DNA of 64,000 nucleotides, from assembly GCF_041080835.1 (NCBI RefSeq), contig NZ_CP129683.1, forward strand, positions 1,302,001-1,366,000, in the 5' to 3' direction. Shown here in pieces: positions 1 through 9,031 of this stretch (within the stretch, counting starts at the first letter, position 1; each line of letters opens with the position of its first letter). The DNA is from Bifidobacterium sp. WK012_4_13 (GTDB lineage Bacteria > Actinomycetota > Actinomycetes > Actinomycetales > Bifidobacteriaceae). A program made the position numbers and the translations under genes. The notes beneath the pieces were generated by a model that saw nothing but the letters and a program-made list of their open reading frames with translations, made no database searches and was not told the DNA's origin.

Positions 1-81
1 TACGCTGGTTTCGTGCAACCATTACCATGAAACTGTCGAATTCGTGGAAGTTCTACACACGGGTCAGATCCAGAGGCGCTA

Positions 82-1632
82 TCAGCGACGCACCGCGAGG
101 GTGTCGGTTCCGTTTCCGTCCCAGTCGCCGACAAGCACAGAATCGGTCGATCTGCCATATACGAGCACTTCATCGGCCTCGCCACTTCCGGTCAGCGAAT
201 TCTTGAAGTAATAGGTCCCTCCACGACGTACGGCCAGCGTATCCTTGCCATCACCATTCCAATCACCCACCAGAACGACATCCGAAGGCTTGCCATATGC
301 GAACGACCCATCGGCGACTCCTCCGGTCAGCGAATTCTTGAAGTAATAGGTCCCTCCACGACGAACAGCCAGCGTATCCTTGCCATCACCATTCCAATCA
401 CCTACCACAACGTCATCCGTCGCCTTGCCATAGACCAGGGTCTCGTCAGCCTGACCGCCCGTCAACGAATCCTTGAAATAATAGACATTGCCACGACGAA
501 CAGCCAGCGTATCCTTGCCATCACCATTCCAATCACCAATCAGCAGGACATCCGAATCCTTGCCATAGACCAGGGTCTCGTCAGCCTGACCACCCGTCAA
601 CGAATCCTTGAAATAATAGACATTGCCACGACGGACGACCAAGGTATCCTTGCCATCACCATTCCAATCACCCGAATAGACCGCATCGGTCGCCGCACCG
701 TATACGACGACGGAACTGGCGACGCTGCTCGTCAGGGAATTGCTGAAGTAGTAGGTTCTTCCAACCGTCGAAGGAGCAGGGGTTCCGGTCGGACTTCCAA
801 ACCAATCCGAGTAATACAGGAAGAAGTTTCGATTGCCATAGGACGAACAGCTGTTGCCCGTACCGTAGCCAGCTTCCAAAGCGGCCTTGTTGGGCTGATA
901 TGGAGTGTAGTTATACAGTCCGGCCGTCGCCTGATTTACTATCTTTACGACGGAAGACCCACAGGAAAGCGTGGGGCTCCAATAGATGGAATTATTCCCT
1001 ATGCGGTATTGATAGTCGGAAGGGTTTGCCTTATACAGCTTGTATTGCCGGGCAGCGGCGTATGTCTGGTTGAAGAAACCATAATATTGGCTGTTGCATG
1101 CCGCAGTATCAGGGCATCCGAACCCCATCGCAGTCGTGTATCGCCAAGGGCTGGGGTCAACGTGCGTCACAAGACCGTTTTCCTTCTGCAGCAAGACCAG
1201 AAGCACCTTCTGACTCACCCCGCAGCTACGTGCGACCCCATCGATGATCTGCGCGGCAGTCTGCTTCACTCCCCCGGTATAGCCGTTGCAATAGGAGTCC
1301 TTAGACTTGGCAACCGTTGTCGCAGTGTAATTCTTCAAACACACTATGGAAGAAGGGTCTGAGTCGAGCTGAGGCTTGCATGTCGGGACTTTCGCGTTCA
1401 GGAATGTCTGGACCTCCGCGGCCGTCATCGAGTCCGAATCATAGAAATTCGCATCAGAGATAATCTCGCCAGCGTTGAACTGAGTGGCATCGGCAGCCTG
1501 CGCCTGAGAATTCACACCCGCCAGTCCAATGCAGAAAACGATTATGGAGACCACCAGAAACGCAAATGGCCTCAAGCTTTTACGCACTCTAGATTCACCC
1601 TGTGGACGCAATATCGTGAACCTATTCAACAT
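82..1632 (-). CDS. Secreted lysozyme-like protein with C-terminal DxDxDG repeats
   Basis: A 516-residue exported protein. An N-terminal signal segment (hydrophobic run ending at AQA about residue 46) precedes a region of about 240 residues containing KENGL with Glu151 in a context that recalls soluble lytic transglycosylases, plus several cysteines and a YGNRNFF/YYSDWFG block. The last 226 residues are five 45-residue repeats. ATG at 1632 is preferred over ATG at 1638 because GGGAAG lies 6 nt upstream of the former and directly abuts the latter. Similar proteins in actinobacteria are often called hemagglutinin-related. Muralytic activity is my inference from the Glu motif. The neighbouring GH78 protein carries the same repeat, which suggests a shared cell-surface role or target. 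The 81 bases between its stop and the window edge show nothing. Confidence 0.75.
   Translation of the reverse strand: MLNRFTILRPQGESRVRKSLRPFAFLVVSIIVFCIGLAGVNSQAQAADATQFNAGEIISDANFYDSDSMTAAEVQTFLNAKVPTCKPQLDSDPSSIVCLKNYTATTVAKSKDSYCNGYTGGVKQTAAQIIDGVARSCGVSQKVLLVLLQKENGLVTHVDPSPWRYTTAMGFGCPDTAACNSQYYGFFNQTYAAARQYKLYKANPSDYQYRIGNNSIYWSPTLSCGSSVVKIVNQATAGLYNYTPYQPNKAALEAGYGTGNSCSSYGNRNFFLYYSDWFGSPTGTPAPSTVGRTYYFSNSLTSSVASSVVVYGAATDAVYSGDWNGDGKDTLVVRRGNVYYFKDSLTGGQADETLVYGKDSDVLLIGDWNGDGKDTLAVRRGNVYYFKDSLTGGQADETLVYGKATDDVVVGDWNGDGKDTLAVRRGGTYYFKNSLTGGVADGSFAYGKPSDVVLVGDWNGDGKDTLAVRRGGTYYFKNSLTGSGEADEVLVYGRSTDSVLVGDWDGNGTDTLAVRR
85..762 (-). repeat. Five tandem 135-bp coding repeats (45 residues each)
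   Basis: Each unit runs YYFK(D/N)S, GG.AD, VYGK, GDWNGDGKDTLAVRR. The GDWNGDGKD segment is a DxDxDG calcium-loop pattern like FG-GAP/VCBS repeats. Units 2-4 are near identical at DNA level; the last has one extra residue. The same unit recurs at 2381-3028. Confidence 0.9.
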
Positions 1633-1685
1633 AATCATCTTCCCATTGACGAAATAGCCTATTCAAACAGTATTCCATCGAACGA

Positions 1686-2330
1686 TCAATCTGCAACATT
1701 AACTGTTTGCGAACCGGAGACTCCTTGCGACTTGGACGAGGAATAGCTTAGCCGGATCGTCCAATTGCCCACGGCAAGCTGACTGCGAGGAATGGTGATT
1801 TCGCCGCACGAGGTATTCGTCGCATTCACCGTGGCCTCACGTGAGACGCTGCGCGACACTGAACCTTTCGTCGCTGTCAGCGTACAGGTCCCTCCCGTTT
1901 CGACGACATTGTTGACGGCGCCATTTGCCTGGATACCGGCCGATTCGGCATCCCACCATGTCAGCTGTACCTGAGCGACCGTCTTCCCGTTCTTCGTTGA
2001 CTGAGATGTTGTCGTTGGATCGGTTGCGACTGCGTCATCTGAGTCTGATGCTGAACTCTGGGAACTTGACGCCGTCGAATCCTGGGTCTGTGAAGTCTCA
2101 TCCGAAGATGACGAAAGCGATGCGTCAGTCGACGTGGACGACGCCGTATCGCTTGATTTGGAAGAATTCTCTATCGAGGAGCTCAGCGAAGCCTCGCTCG
2201 AAGTGCTGGCCTCCATCGCGGCCTGGGTACGTTTCCAAGATCCTTCGGCCCACCAGATCAGTGCAACCACAACGACCAAAGCAACTATGGAAGCAATACC
2301 GGCAATAATCAATCCATGTTTCCTTTTCAC
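1686..2330 (-). CDS. Membrane-anchored Ser-rich protein with Ig-like C-terminal domain
   Basis: A 214-residue protein I do not recognise as a named family. It has a single membrane segment at about residues 7-27 (GLIIAGIASIVALVVVVALI), a Ser/Thr/Asp-rich linker to about residue 110, then a compact beta-rich region with two cysteines (TCTLTA, TSCGEI) that looks like an immunoglobulin-like fold carried outside the membrane. It lies between the two repeat-bearing secreted proteins on the same strand, 53 bp downstream of the Ser/Asp-rich start of one and 53 bp upstream of the other, so the three probably form one surface cluster. The serine-rich linker is a plausible O-glycosylation target of the Pmt enzyme encoded at 50994-52661 (inference). 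Confidence 0.7.
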   Translation of the reverse strand: MKRKHGLIIAGIASIVALVVVVALIWWAEGSWKRTQAAMEASTSSEASLSSSIENSSKSSDTASSTSTDASLSSSSDETSQTQDSTASSSQSSASDSDDAVATDPTTTSQSTKNGKTVAQVQLTWWDAESAGIQANGAVNNVVETGGTCTLTATKGSVSRSVSREATVNATNTSCGEITIPRSQLAVGNWTIRLSYSSSKSQGVSGSQTVNVAD

Positions 2331-2377
2331 AACTGTAAGATTACCCTGTCCTGATCATTTAGGTCGGCGATCTGCAA

Positions 2378-5300
2378 TCAGCGTCCGTCCCAATTGCCCA
2401 CGAGAACAACGTCGCTGGCCTTTCCATAAACGACTACCGTATCCGCCTGTCCACCAGAAATTGAATTCTTGAAGTAATATGTCGATGTTCTTCTGACCAC
2501 CAACGAATCTATTCCGTCACCATCCCAATCACCTGCAAGAACCGTATCCGTTGCCTTGCCATATGCAATGACCCTATCCGCAACCCCACCAGAAATTGAA
2601 TTCTTGAAGTAATATGCTGCGCCTCGACGGACGGCCAGGGAATCAGAGCCATCCCCATCCCAATCACCGACTAGCACTGAATCGCTCGTCCTGCCATATG
2701 TTATGACTCTGTCAGCAGTTCCCCCCGCAATGGAGTTCTTGAAATAATATGCATTGCCACGTCTGACGGCGAGAGTGTCAACCCCATCACCGTCCCAATC
2801 TCCAACAAGAACCGTGTCGGTCGGTCGGCCATAACGAATAACCTTGTCAGCCGTTCCACCTGATATCGAATTCTTGAAATAATACTCATTGCCACGTCTG
2901 ACGACCAAGGTGTCCTTGCCATCACCGTCCCAATCACCGGTAAGAACAGCATCCTTGGCTTTTCCATAGGAGATTACTGAATCGGCCAATCCTCCAGATA
3001 TCGAATTCTTGAAATAGTATGTGGCATTTCTTCTCGCCGCCAGAGAATCACCTGCGAAGCTCTCATATTCGGGGGGCTGATTCTGCTCTGGATCTGTGAC
3101 GGTGAAGGCATAGGTGCCTGCCGCGAGCGCATTCAACGCAGTCGTGCTCACACCGTCGCTCGGCGTTCCCATGAGTATGGACGCATCCGTGTCACTGCTG
3201 AGAGAGGCTTCGCTTGACACCTTCGGTATTCTCAGCTGAGCGTTCAACCCGGATGGAATTGTGATGATTATCGTTCTGGTATCACCAGTTCTTGCAATCT
3301 TCGTGCTGATCTGGCCCTGCTTCGTGCTGATCGTCGTCGTGACTGTCTCGCCGATGATCCCATTCGCATCGATTCGATACATCTGCGAACCCTGATCAGT
3401 TGCATCTGGCATGGCAACCGTGCCGCCGACGCCTTGTATCATCGCGGAGCCCCCGCCACTCCCCCAAGGATGGGAGAAGGTCATATTGGGCTTCGAACCC
3501 GTCGACCATGCTTCGGGAGTAATCGTGGCATGAAGCTTGTTGATGACTGAATCGTACGTTCTGGGGTCATTGCTTTCCGTACTTTCCAAGATGCCGTTGG
3601 CGAGGTCGCCATTCCCGCTGTCGTATAGCCCCTGATAGAAGAAGTACGCAGAATAGATGCTTCCTGACGCCTGTCTGCCGTAGTGAGTTATCTTTTCCGC
3701 TATGGCATTGGCATCCCTCTGGGAAGGGTAGACGCCATAGGCTAGCGCGACGTATGAGTTCTGCGGAGAAGTATGTTGCACGCCCTGCTTCGCCGCATTG
3801 AGTCCATCTATGAAGGTATGGGTCTCGGAACTGTATAGCTTGGTGAGGATCGCCGATTTGATTGCTGCCGCCCGGTCACCGTATGCCTTCTGATCCTGGG
3901 GGTTGTGCAGCGCGCCTGCGAGATAGGAAAGGTTTGCGTATGCCTCGTATGCAAAGACGTTGATCGCAGTCTTGTACGTCGTATTCTCATAGTCAAAGCC
4001 CGGAGTTTCGGTTCGCGGCCAGTCAACCAGATCTTCTTTCGAAGAGGCGCCTTTCACCAGATGCAGCTTCGAATCGTAATCGATGACCTTCCCACTGCGA
4101 AGGATCTCCTGCAACTTCGAGTAGACGCTCCTTACATATTGCACATCACCAGTATGGATGTAATCCTGGTAAACGCCGAGCACCGGCATCAGTCCGTATT
4201 CCGTATACTGCGATGGGTTGTCAATGAGCCAGTTCCAGGTGTTTCGCGATTCCAATCCCTGCGAGCCCATTGAGAATTGCAGGCTCTGATAGATAAGGTT
4301 GTCGCCCTCATATGGTCGGCGTTCACGGGTTATCGAATCCGGAACCGTGTCCATGGTCGTTGCCGAATCAGTATGCTGCGTGAGGGAATAGATTGAATTC
4401 AGCAAGGAGTTCTGTGAAGTGAACGATGTCGCCTGTGCAGGGTCCGAGGGTATCGAGGTCTGCAGGCCCTGAATCTTGTCTGCGGTCAGCTTCTCAGGAT
4501 AGTTGTAAAGGGTGACGTAGCGGAATGCCTTCAGACTGTATCCGGCAAAGGTCGTGCCTTGGCTTGGGAACTTCCAGGTCTCACTGTACGTGTTGCCGGT
4601 ACGCATTCTATACACGGCCTTGCCGCCGGAAATCTCCTCACCCAAGGTTATCCGAACATTCGCCTTTGACGAGGAGGTGAGCTGGATGTCTCCGATGACC
4701 TCTTGAGGGAAGGTGACCGTATAGGTTCCACCTCCTAGATCCACTATCGAGGCAGGGCTGACCTTTCTTCGAATGGTGTTCGCGGTTATCGATGGAGCGA
4801 GTACGGGATTGCCAGAGATCATCTGGCCGAGAGCCTTATATATGCAGGGAGAGGTCGTGGATGCGGAACATGATGTCGTGTCGATGAAACCGTTCGATTC
4901 CCTAGGCACGCTGTACTCGCTCCCATTCAGCTTCCACCAGTCGTACGGGAAATTGCCTGTATCGGCGTTCTGAGCGAGTTCAGTGTAATATCCGGTGCCG
5001 ATTGACTGTCCCGAGGTTCCGTACACGATGGAATCCATCGGCATGATCTGCTGTTTGTTGTCAAAGGTTGCAGCGGCATTGTCTGAGCCATTACCGTCAG
5101 TGGTTTCTGAAGTTGTATTTGGCCGAGCCGAGTTGTAGACCACGATGGGCGTTCCATCTGCGGAAAAATAGCTCAGCTGCACCAACACCCCGGTAGTCTT
5201 GGCCTGTGAATAGCTGTACAGTCCGACAGTATTGGGGCTAGAGGGCGACTGAGACAATTCGTTGGTCACGTCGAAAGTGTTGTAATACACGGTCGGCGTG

Positions 5301-6235
5301 CCTTCACCAGCTTTCGGGGAAGTTCGCCGATTGGGACCGACACCTACCTCGACTCCATTCACGTAGACATTGGAGACGTAGCGTTTGGATGCCTCTGTGT
5401 CCAAGGCGGTCACTGTCAGCAGAGCCTTACTGTATGCAATGCCACCGTTCTGCATGGCCGGCACCTGAGCTCGGAGCAATGTGGAGACGCTGGCCGGATG
5501 AAGCCACAGAAAGTTCGTGTCCGTAAAGCCAGTGTTCCCCATCGCTGTGGCAAACTCATCTGTTGACGAACGTTGAGCGCCCTGACCATAGGTAACGGTC
5601 AGCTTCCATGAGTACAGGGTGCTATCTTTCAGACTGTTCTCTAGATTCGGCAGTTCCTGCGCAGATGCAGAAGCGGAATACTTGACACCCGTATCGAAGA
5701 CAGGGCTGCCTTGAGCCACCTCTCCCTGATATATAGCTATCTGGTATGCCTGCTGCGCCTGGGAATTGGAGTTCTTCCAGGAGAAGGCGATACTGGCCCT
5801 GTCGACATTCCACGCTTCTCTCAGACCATTGACCGCTAGGCTGTATGGGTTCGTGCCTTGAATGCTTTCCTGATCAGAGGCATCGTCATCGCTGATCGCC
5901 TCCGTCGCATCTGTGGAAAAGTCCTGGACTGACCTGCTGCCTGTCGACGGCGACGTAAGTTGCGGAGCGGGTGTCTCCTTGGGCTGAATCGTCTCTGGCG
6001 TCGTTTCAGCATCAAGCCGCTGCTGCTGCTGCTCGAGTTTCTGCGTCTCTTGAACCGAATCTTGAGTGTCTGAATTATCTGTGCTCGAAGCATCCGAAGA
6101 ACTTGGCGATTGTGACGAAGCTGAAGAATCATCCGTCGATTCTTCAGCTGAGGCTGCCTGCGAAGGAACAAGTAAAACCAAGCTGACTATTGTGCAGCAA
6201 ATGGCTGCAAATATTCTTCTTCTATCTCTTCTCAC
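2378..6235 (-). CDS. Secreted GH78-like alpha-L-rhamnosidase with surface repeats
   Basis: A 1285-residue exported glycosidase. Order: signal peptide (to about residue 30), a Ser/Asp/Gln-rich low-complexity stretch, beta-sandwich domains, a helical (alpha/alpha)6 barrel, a C-terminal beta domain, and five DxDxDG repeats. The barrel has D-S-I-T-R-E-R-R...E-G-D at about 633-645, matching the GH78 D..xRDE..G.xGD acid motif with Asp, Glu and Asp kept. It also has PEAW (about 904) and SHPWGSGGG (about 920), typical of the family's C-terminal barrel motifs. Family members release terminal L-rhamnose from polysaccharides or glycosides. The start is GTG at 6235 with no convincing Shine-Dalgarno sequence, so the exact start is uncertain. 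The last repeat stops after GNWDGR, lacking the DTLAVRR tail. Proximity to ugd suggests a role in surface or dietary polysaccharide handling. Confidence 0.8.
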   Translation of the reverse strand: MRRDRRRIFAAICCTIVSLVLLVPSQAASAEESTDDSSASSQSPSSSDASSTDNSDTQDSVQETQKLEQQQQRLDAETTPETIQPKETPAPQLTSPSTGSRSVQDFSTDATEAISDDDASDQESIQGTNPYSLAVNGLREAWNVDRASIAFSWKNSNSQAQQAYQIAIYQGEVAQGSPVFDTGVKYSASASAQELPNLENSLKDSTLYSWKLTVTYGQGAQRSSTDEFATAMGNTGFTDTNFLWLHPASVSTLLRAQVPAMQNGGIAYSKALLTVTALDTEASKRYVSNVYVNGVEVGVGPNRRTSPKAGEGTPTVYYNTFDVTNELSQSPSSPNTVGLYSYSQAKTTGVLVQLSYFSADGTPIVVYNSARPNTTSETTDGNGSDNAAATFDNKQQIMPMDSIVYGTSGQSIGTGYYTELAQNADTGNFPYDWWKLNGSEYSVPRESNGFIDTTSCSASTTSPCIYKALGQMISGNPVLAPSITANTIRRKVSPASIVDLGGGTYTVTFPQEVIGDIQLTSSSKANVRITLGEEISGGKAVYRMRTGNTYSETWKFPSQGTTFAGYSLKAFRYVTLYNYPEKLTADKIQGLQTSIPSDPAQATSFTSQNSLLNSIYSLTQHTDSATTMDTVPDSITRERRPYEGDNLIYQSLQFSMGSQGLESRNTWNWLIDNPSQYTEYGLMPVLGVYQDYIHTGDVQYVRSVYSKLQEILRSGKVIDYDSKLHLVKGASSKEDLVDWPRTETPGFDYENTTYKTAINVFAYEAYANLSYLAGALHNPQDQKAYGDRAAAIKSAILTKLYSSETHTFIDGLNAAKQGVQHTSPQNSYVALAYGVYPSQRDANAIAEKITHYGRQASGSIYSAYFFYQGLYDSGNGDLANGILESTESNDPRTYDSVINKLHATITPEAWSTGSKPNMTFSHPWGSGGGSAMIQGVGGTVAMPDATDQGSQMYRIDANGIIGETVTTTISTKQGQISTKIARTGDTRTIIITIPSGLNAQLRIPKVSSEASLSSDTDASILMGTPSDGVSTTALNALAAGTYAFTVTDPEQNQPPEYESFAGDSLAARRNATYYFKNSISGGLADSVISYGKAKDAVLTGDWDGDGKDTLVVRRGNEYYFKNSISGGTADKVIRYGRPTDTVLVGDWDGDGVDTLAVRRGNAYYFKNSIAGGTADRVITYGRTSDSVLVGDWDGDGSDSLAVRRGAAYYFKNSISGGVADRVIAYGKATDTVLAGDWDGDGIDSLVVRRTSTYYFKNSISGGQADTVVVYGKASDVVLVGNWDGR
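2381..3028 (-). repeat. Five tandem 45-residue coding repeats, last truncated
   Basis: Units of YYFKNSISGG.AD.VI.YGK..D.VL.GDWDGDG.DTLAVRR, the same family as 85-762. The fifth is cut to 36 residues by the stop codon. The two arrays are direct repeats about 1.6 kb apart. Confidence 0.9.
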
Positions 6236-6296
6236 AAGCTAATACTAAATGAGACTAGGTACTCTGAACTCAATAACCACTCAGTTTTAGCTAATG

Positions 6297-7541
6297 CTAG
6301 TCCCGCTTGAAAAGATCCCTCGTGTAAACCTTGTCTGGCACATCCGAAAGATCGGCATTCCATCGGTTGGCGACGATGACATCGCTTTCCTGCTTGAATG
6401 CCTCCAAGTCGTGAGTGACCTTGCTGCCAAAGAAGTCAGGATCGTTCAGCGTCGGTTCATACACCACAACCGTGATGCCGCGTGCCTTGATTCGCTTCAT
6501 CACGCCCTGTATCGCCGATTGCCGGAAGTTGTCGGATCCCGACTTCATCGTAAGGCGATAAATCCCCACAACCGGATTCTCGACTCCCCGCACACGTTGC
6601 TCAATCTCGGTCGCTATGAAATCCTTACGAGTCCGATTCGCGTCGACGATTGCGGAAATCAGGTTCTGTGGCACCTGATCGTAGTTGGCCAGCAGCTGCT
6701 TTGTGTCCTTGGGCAGGCAGTATCCGCCGTATCCGAAGCTCGGATTGTTGTAATCGGCACGAATGCGAGGATCAAGGCATACGCCATCGATTATTTCCTG
6801 GGTCTGCAACCCTCTGGTCTCGGCATAGGTGTCAAGCTCGTTGAAGAATGCCACGCGCAAAGCCAGATAGGTATTGGCGAACAGCTTGATGGCCTCCGCC
6901 TCGGTCGGACCGACTACGAGGCGTGGAATGCCAATGGTTCCATCGGCATTCTTGCGCCCGGTCTCGCCGTCGGCCGCACCATGAATCAGCAGGTCGGCAA
7001 AGCCTTCGGCTGCCTTGCGAGCTTCGGCGTCATCCTGCGGGGCACCAACGACAACGCGTGAGGGGTGCAGGTTGTCATACAATGCATGGCCTTCGCGTAG
7101 GAACTCAGGGGAGAACAGCAGGCGGTCATCCTGCAACTTTCCGCGCAGATCGACCGTGTATCCCACTGGAATCGTTGACTTGATGACAATCCAGGCAGTC
7201 GGGTTGACCTCACGGATCGCAGCGATCGCCGCCTCGACGCTTGAAGTATCGAAATAGTTCTTCTGAGAGTCATAGTTCGTCGGAGTGGCAACAACCGCAT
7301 AATCCGCACCCGTGTATGCCTGACGAGGATCGAGCGTCGCCTGAAAATCCAGTGGGCGCCTGCCTGAGCTATTACCATCAAGAAAATCAGTGATTTCCTT
7401 ATCGACAATCGGGCTCTTCCCATCATTGAGCATCTCCACCTTTTCGGGGATGATGTCCAAAGCATGCACTTCATTGTGCTGAGATAGCAATAACGCCACG
7501 GAAAGACCCACATAACCTGTTCCGGCCACTGCAATCTTCAT
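6297..7541 (-). CDS. ugd: UDP-glucose 6-dehydrogenase
   Basis: A 414-residue NAD-dependent nucleotide-sugar dehydrogenase that oxidises UDP-glucose to UDP-glucuronate for exopolysaccharide or wall polymer synthesis. The N-terminus [19 protein letters not shown] is the Rossmann GxGxxG; STIPVGYT and [11 protein letters not shown] follow; the catalytic Cys sits in [14 protein letters not shown] in the middle of the protein. The length fits the short bacterial form. ATG at 7541 is preferred to the in-frame TTG just upstream, since Ugd proteins begin M-K-I. It lies 61 bp upstream of the GH78 gene's GTG on the same strand, with no obvious terminator between. The product could be another UDP-sugar dehydrogenase (for example UDP-ManNAc), but the short spacing and motifs fit Ugd best. 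Confidence 0.9.
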   Translation of the reverse strand: MKIAVAGTGYVGLSVALLLSQHNEVHALDIIPEKVEMLNDGKSPIVDKEITDFLDGNSSGRRPLDFQATLDPRQAYTGADYAVVATPTNYDSQKNYFDTSSVEAAIAAIREVNPTAWIVIKSTIPVGYTVDLRGKLQDDRLLFSPEFLREGHALYDNLHPSRVVVGAPQDDAEARKAAEGFADLLIHGAADGETGRKNADGTIGIPRLVVGPTEAEAIKLFANTYLALRVAFFNELDTYAETRGLQTQEIIDGVCLDPRIRADYNNPSFGYGGYCLPKDTKQLLANYDQVPQNLISAIVDANRTRKDFIATEIEQRVRGVENPVVGIYRLTMKSGSDNFRQSAIQGVMKRIKARGITVVVYEPTLNDPDFFGSKVTHDLEAFKQESDVIVANRWNADLSDVPDKVYTRDLFKRD

Positions 7542-7649
7542 CAATTAACCCACTTTCAGAGTAATAAAGCCTTCAAACACTGCCAATAGTAGTCCATGGA
7601 AAATCCTTGTCTCAACTACAGAATCGAGATAAGCCACGAAAATATGGAA

Positions 7650-7693
7650 AAGCCAGGCCGCCTGACGAATCGAGCAATCAGGCATCCTGGCTT
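7650..7693 (-). terminator. Intrinsic terminator after the alcohol dehydrogenase
   Basis: Stem AAGCCAGG + GCCTGA pairs with TCAGGC + CCTGGCTT across a 12-nt loop, with a 2x2 internal mismatch. Read on the minus strand it is followed by TTTTCC. It sits 43 bp beyond the stop at 7736. Confidence 0.8.
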
Positions 7694-7735
7694 ATTTCCT
7701 TCTCACACGATTGAGTGAGCGAACAGTCATCCGGA

Positions 7736-8806
7736 TCAGATCTCAGGCGAAATCAGAATCTTGACTTGGCTCTTATCGGTGGCAAGGGTCTTGATGCCAT
7801 CTTCCAGCGCATCGTCAAGGCCGATGCGCTTGGTGATGATGGACTGGAATTCGTCACGATGTCTGTTGATGATTTCAAGGACCTTCGGGAAGCTGTTGTT
7901 GTAGCAGAGTGTGGTAATCACGTCGATGCCTTGCATGATGAGATCATCGGTGATGTTGACATTGACCGGATGCCCATAGAGAGCGACAATCTGGACGATT
8001 CCAGTTCTCTTCGTTACCTTGAGCGCGGTATCGAAGGTGGTCTGAACTCCGGCGCACTCAAAGCTGATGTCAACGCCATCGGAAACGCACTCCCGGATAG
8101 CAGCATTCACATCATCATGCGCAGGATTGAGCATGTCCTTGAAGCCAAGCTTCCTTGCCTGATCGAGACGCACTTCAGATACATCGGAGATGAACACTCG
8201 GGTCGCTCCGGCAATTCGAGCGAGCAGCGCCGTGACCAGACCGATGGGACCGGCCCCGATCACGGCAACGGTCTGGCCCGCATGCAATCCGCTCTTTTTC
8301 AAGGCTTCGAAGGCAACCGCCGCCGGCTCGCACACTGCCCCCAGCTCAGGTGACATGCCTTCCGGCAGCCTATGTGCAAAGACATCCTGAATATTGGCAT
8401 ATTCTGCCATGCCGCCATCCTGCGAGAAGCCGAGGAAGTTTCCCGCACCATCCTTTGCGAGCGCCTTGTTGCAGAAATTATAGTTCCCAGCTCTGCAGTT
8501 CGCGCATCTGCCACACGCAATCAATGGCTCCACGGCAACGAAATCTCCGACTGCAAGATCATCGACTCCGCTGCCGACCTTGACGACCTGACCTGAGAAC
8601 TCGTGGCCGAGTGTGATGGGAACGGTTTTACCGGTAATCGGGTGAGGCTGCGTAGGCAATCCCCATCCTTCAAGGAATGCGTGAAGATCGCTGCCACATA
8701 TGCCGCAGTCCTTGACCTTGATCTGAACCTCATCGTCTGCAGGATCGGCAATCGCAACATCTTCGATGCGAATGTCGCCCTTTCCATAAATACGAACAGC
8801 TTTCAT
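7736..8806 (-). CDS. Zinc-dependent medium-chain alcohol/polyol dehydrogenase
   Basis: A 356-residue NAD(P)-dependent medium-chain dehydrogenase closest in feel to (R,R)-2,3-butanediol dehydrogenases and sorbitol/threonine dehydrogenases. Visible motifs are KDCGICGSDLH (catalytic zinc Cys), GHEFSG (zinc His/Glu), a structural-zinc cysteine cluster C-x2-C-x2-C-x7-C (CGRCANCRAGNYNFC), CEPAAVAFEA and the Rossmann VAVIGAGPIGLV. The start at ATG 8806 (MKAVRIYG) has GGAGG 10 nt upstream; the ATG at 8815 is too close to it. Alone with its own terminator, it is likely monocistronic. Substrate cannot be read from sequence; acetoin/2,3-butanediol or a polyol is most likely. Confidence 0.85.
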   Translation of the reverse strand: MKAVRIYGKGDIRIEDVAIADPADDEVQIKVKDCGICGSDLHAFLEGWGLPTQPHPITGKTVPITLGHEFSGQVVKVGSGVDDLAVGDFVAVEPLIACGRCANCRAGNYNFCNKALAKDGAGNFLGFSQDGGMAEYANIQDVFAHRLPEGMSPELGAVCEPAAVAFEALKKSGLHAGQTVAVIGAGPIGLVTALLARIAGATRVFISDVSEVRLDQARKLGFKDMLNPAHDDVNAAIRECVSDGVDISFECAGVQTTFDTALKVTKRTGIVQIVALYGHPVNVNITDDLIMQGIDVITTLCYNNSFPKVLEIINRHRDEFQSIITKRIGLDDALEDGIKTLATDKSQVKILISPEI

Positions 8807-8944
8807 AAGAAGCATTCCTCCCCGAACGTTTCCCCAGACGGACGCTATTGTCCGTTGCCATACCCATTCTATTCCTTTCTCTACCAAGTGGAAACTTTTC
8901 GCGGTGACATGCCTACTGCACACCAAGGTTGGCATTTACGCATA

Positions 8945-8991
8945 CAGCAAGCGAGTGACGGGAAACATGCGCTCCCACCACTCGCTTGCTG
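8945..8991 (-). terminator. Hairpin downstream of the phosphoesterase gene
   Basis: Perfect 13-bp stem (CAGCAAGCGAGTG with CACTCGCTTGCTG) around a 21-nt loop, 41 bp past the stop of the minus-strand gene ending at 9032. No strong T-run follows, so termination is likely but not certain. Confidence 0.5.
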
Positions 8992-9031
8992 GTGATTTAT
9001 AAACAGAAGACACCTATCTCATGCCATGCTC

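Noticed and set aside
6294..7061. 255-codon open frame antisense to ugd
   Set aside because: Opposite a complete, well-conserved ugd; no ribosome site and no family motif, so it is a coding shadow.
7715..8353. 212-codon frame antisense to the alcohol dehydrogenase
   Set aside because: Mirrors the dehydrogenase codons; no independent protein features.
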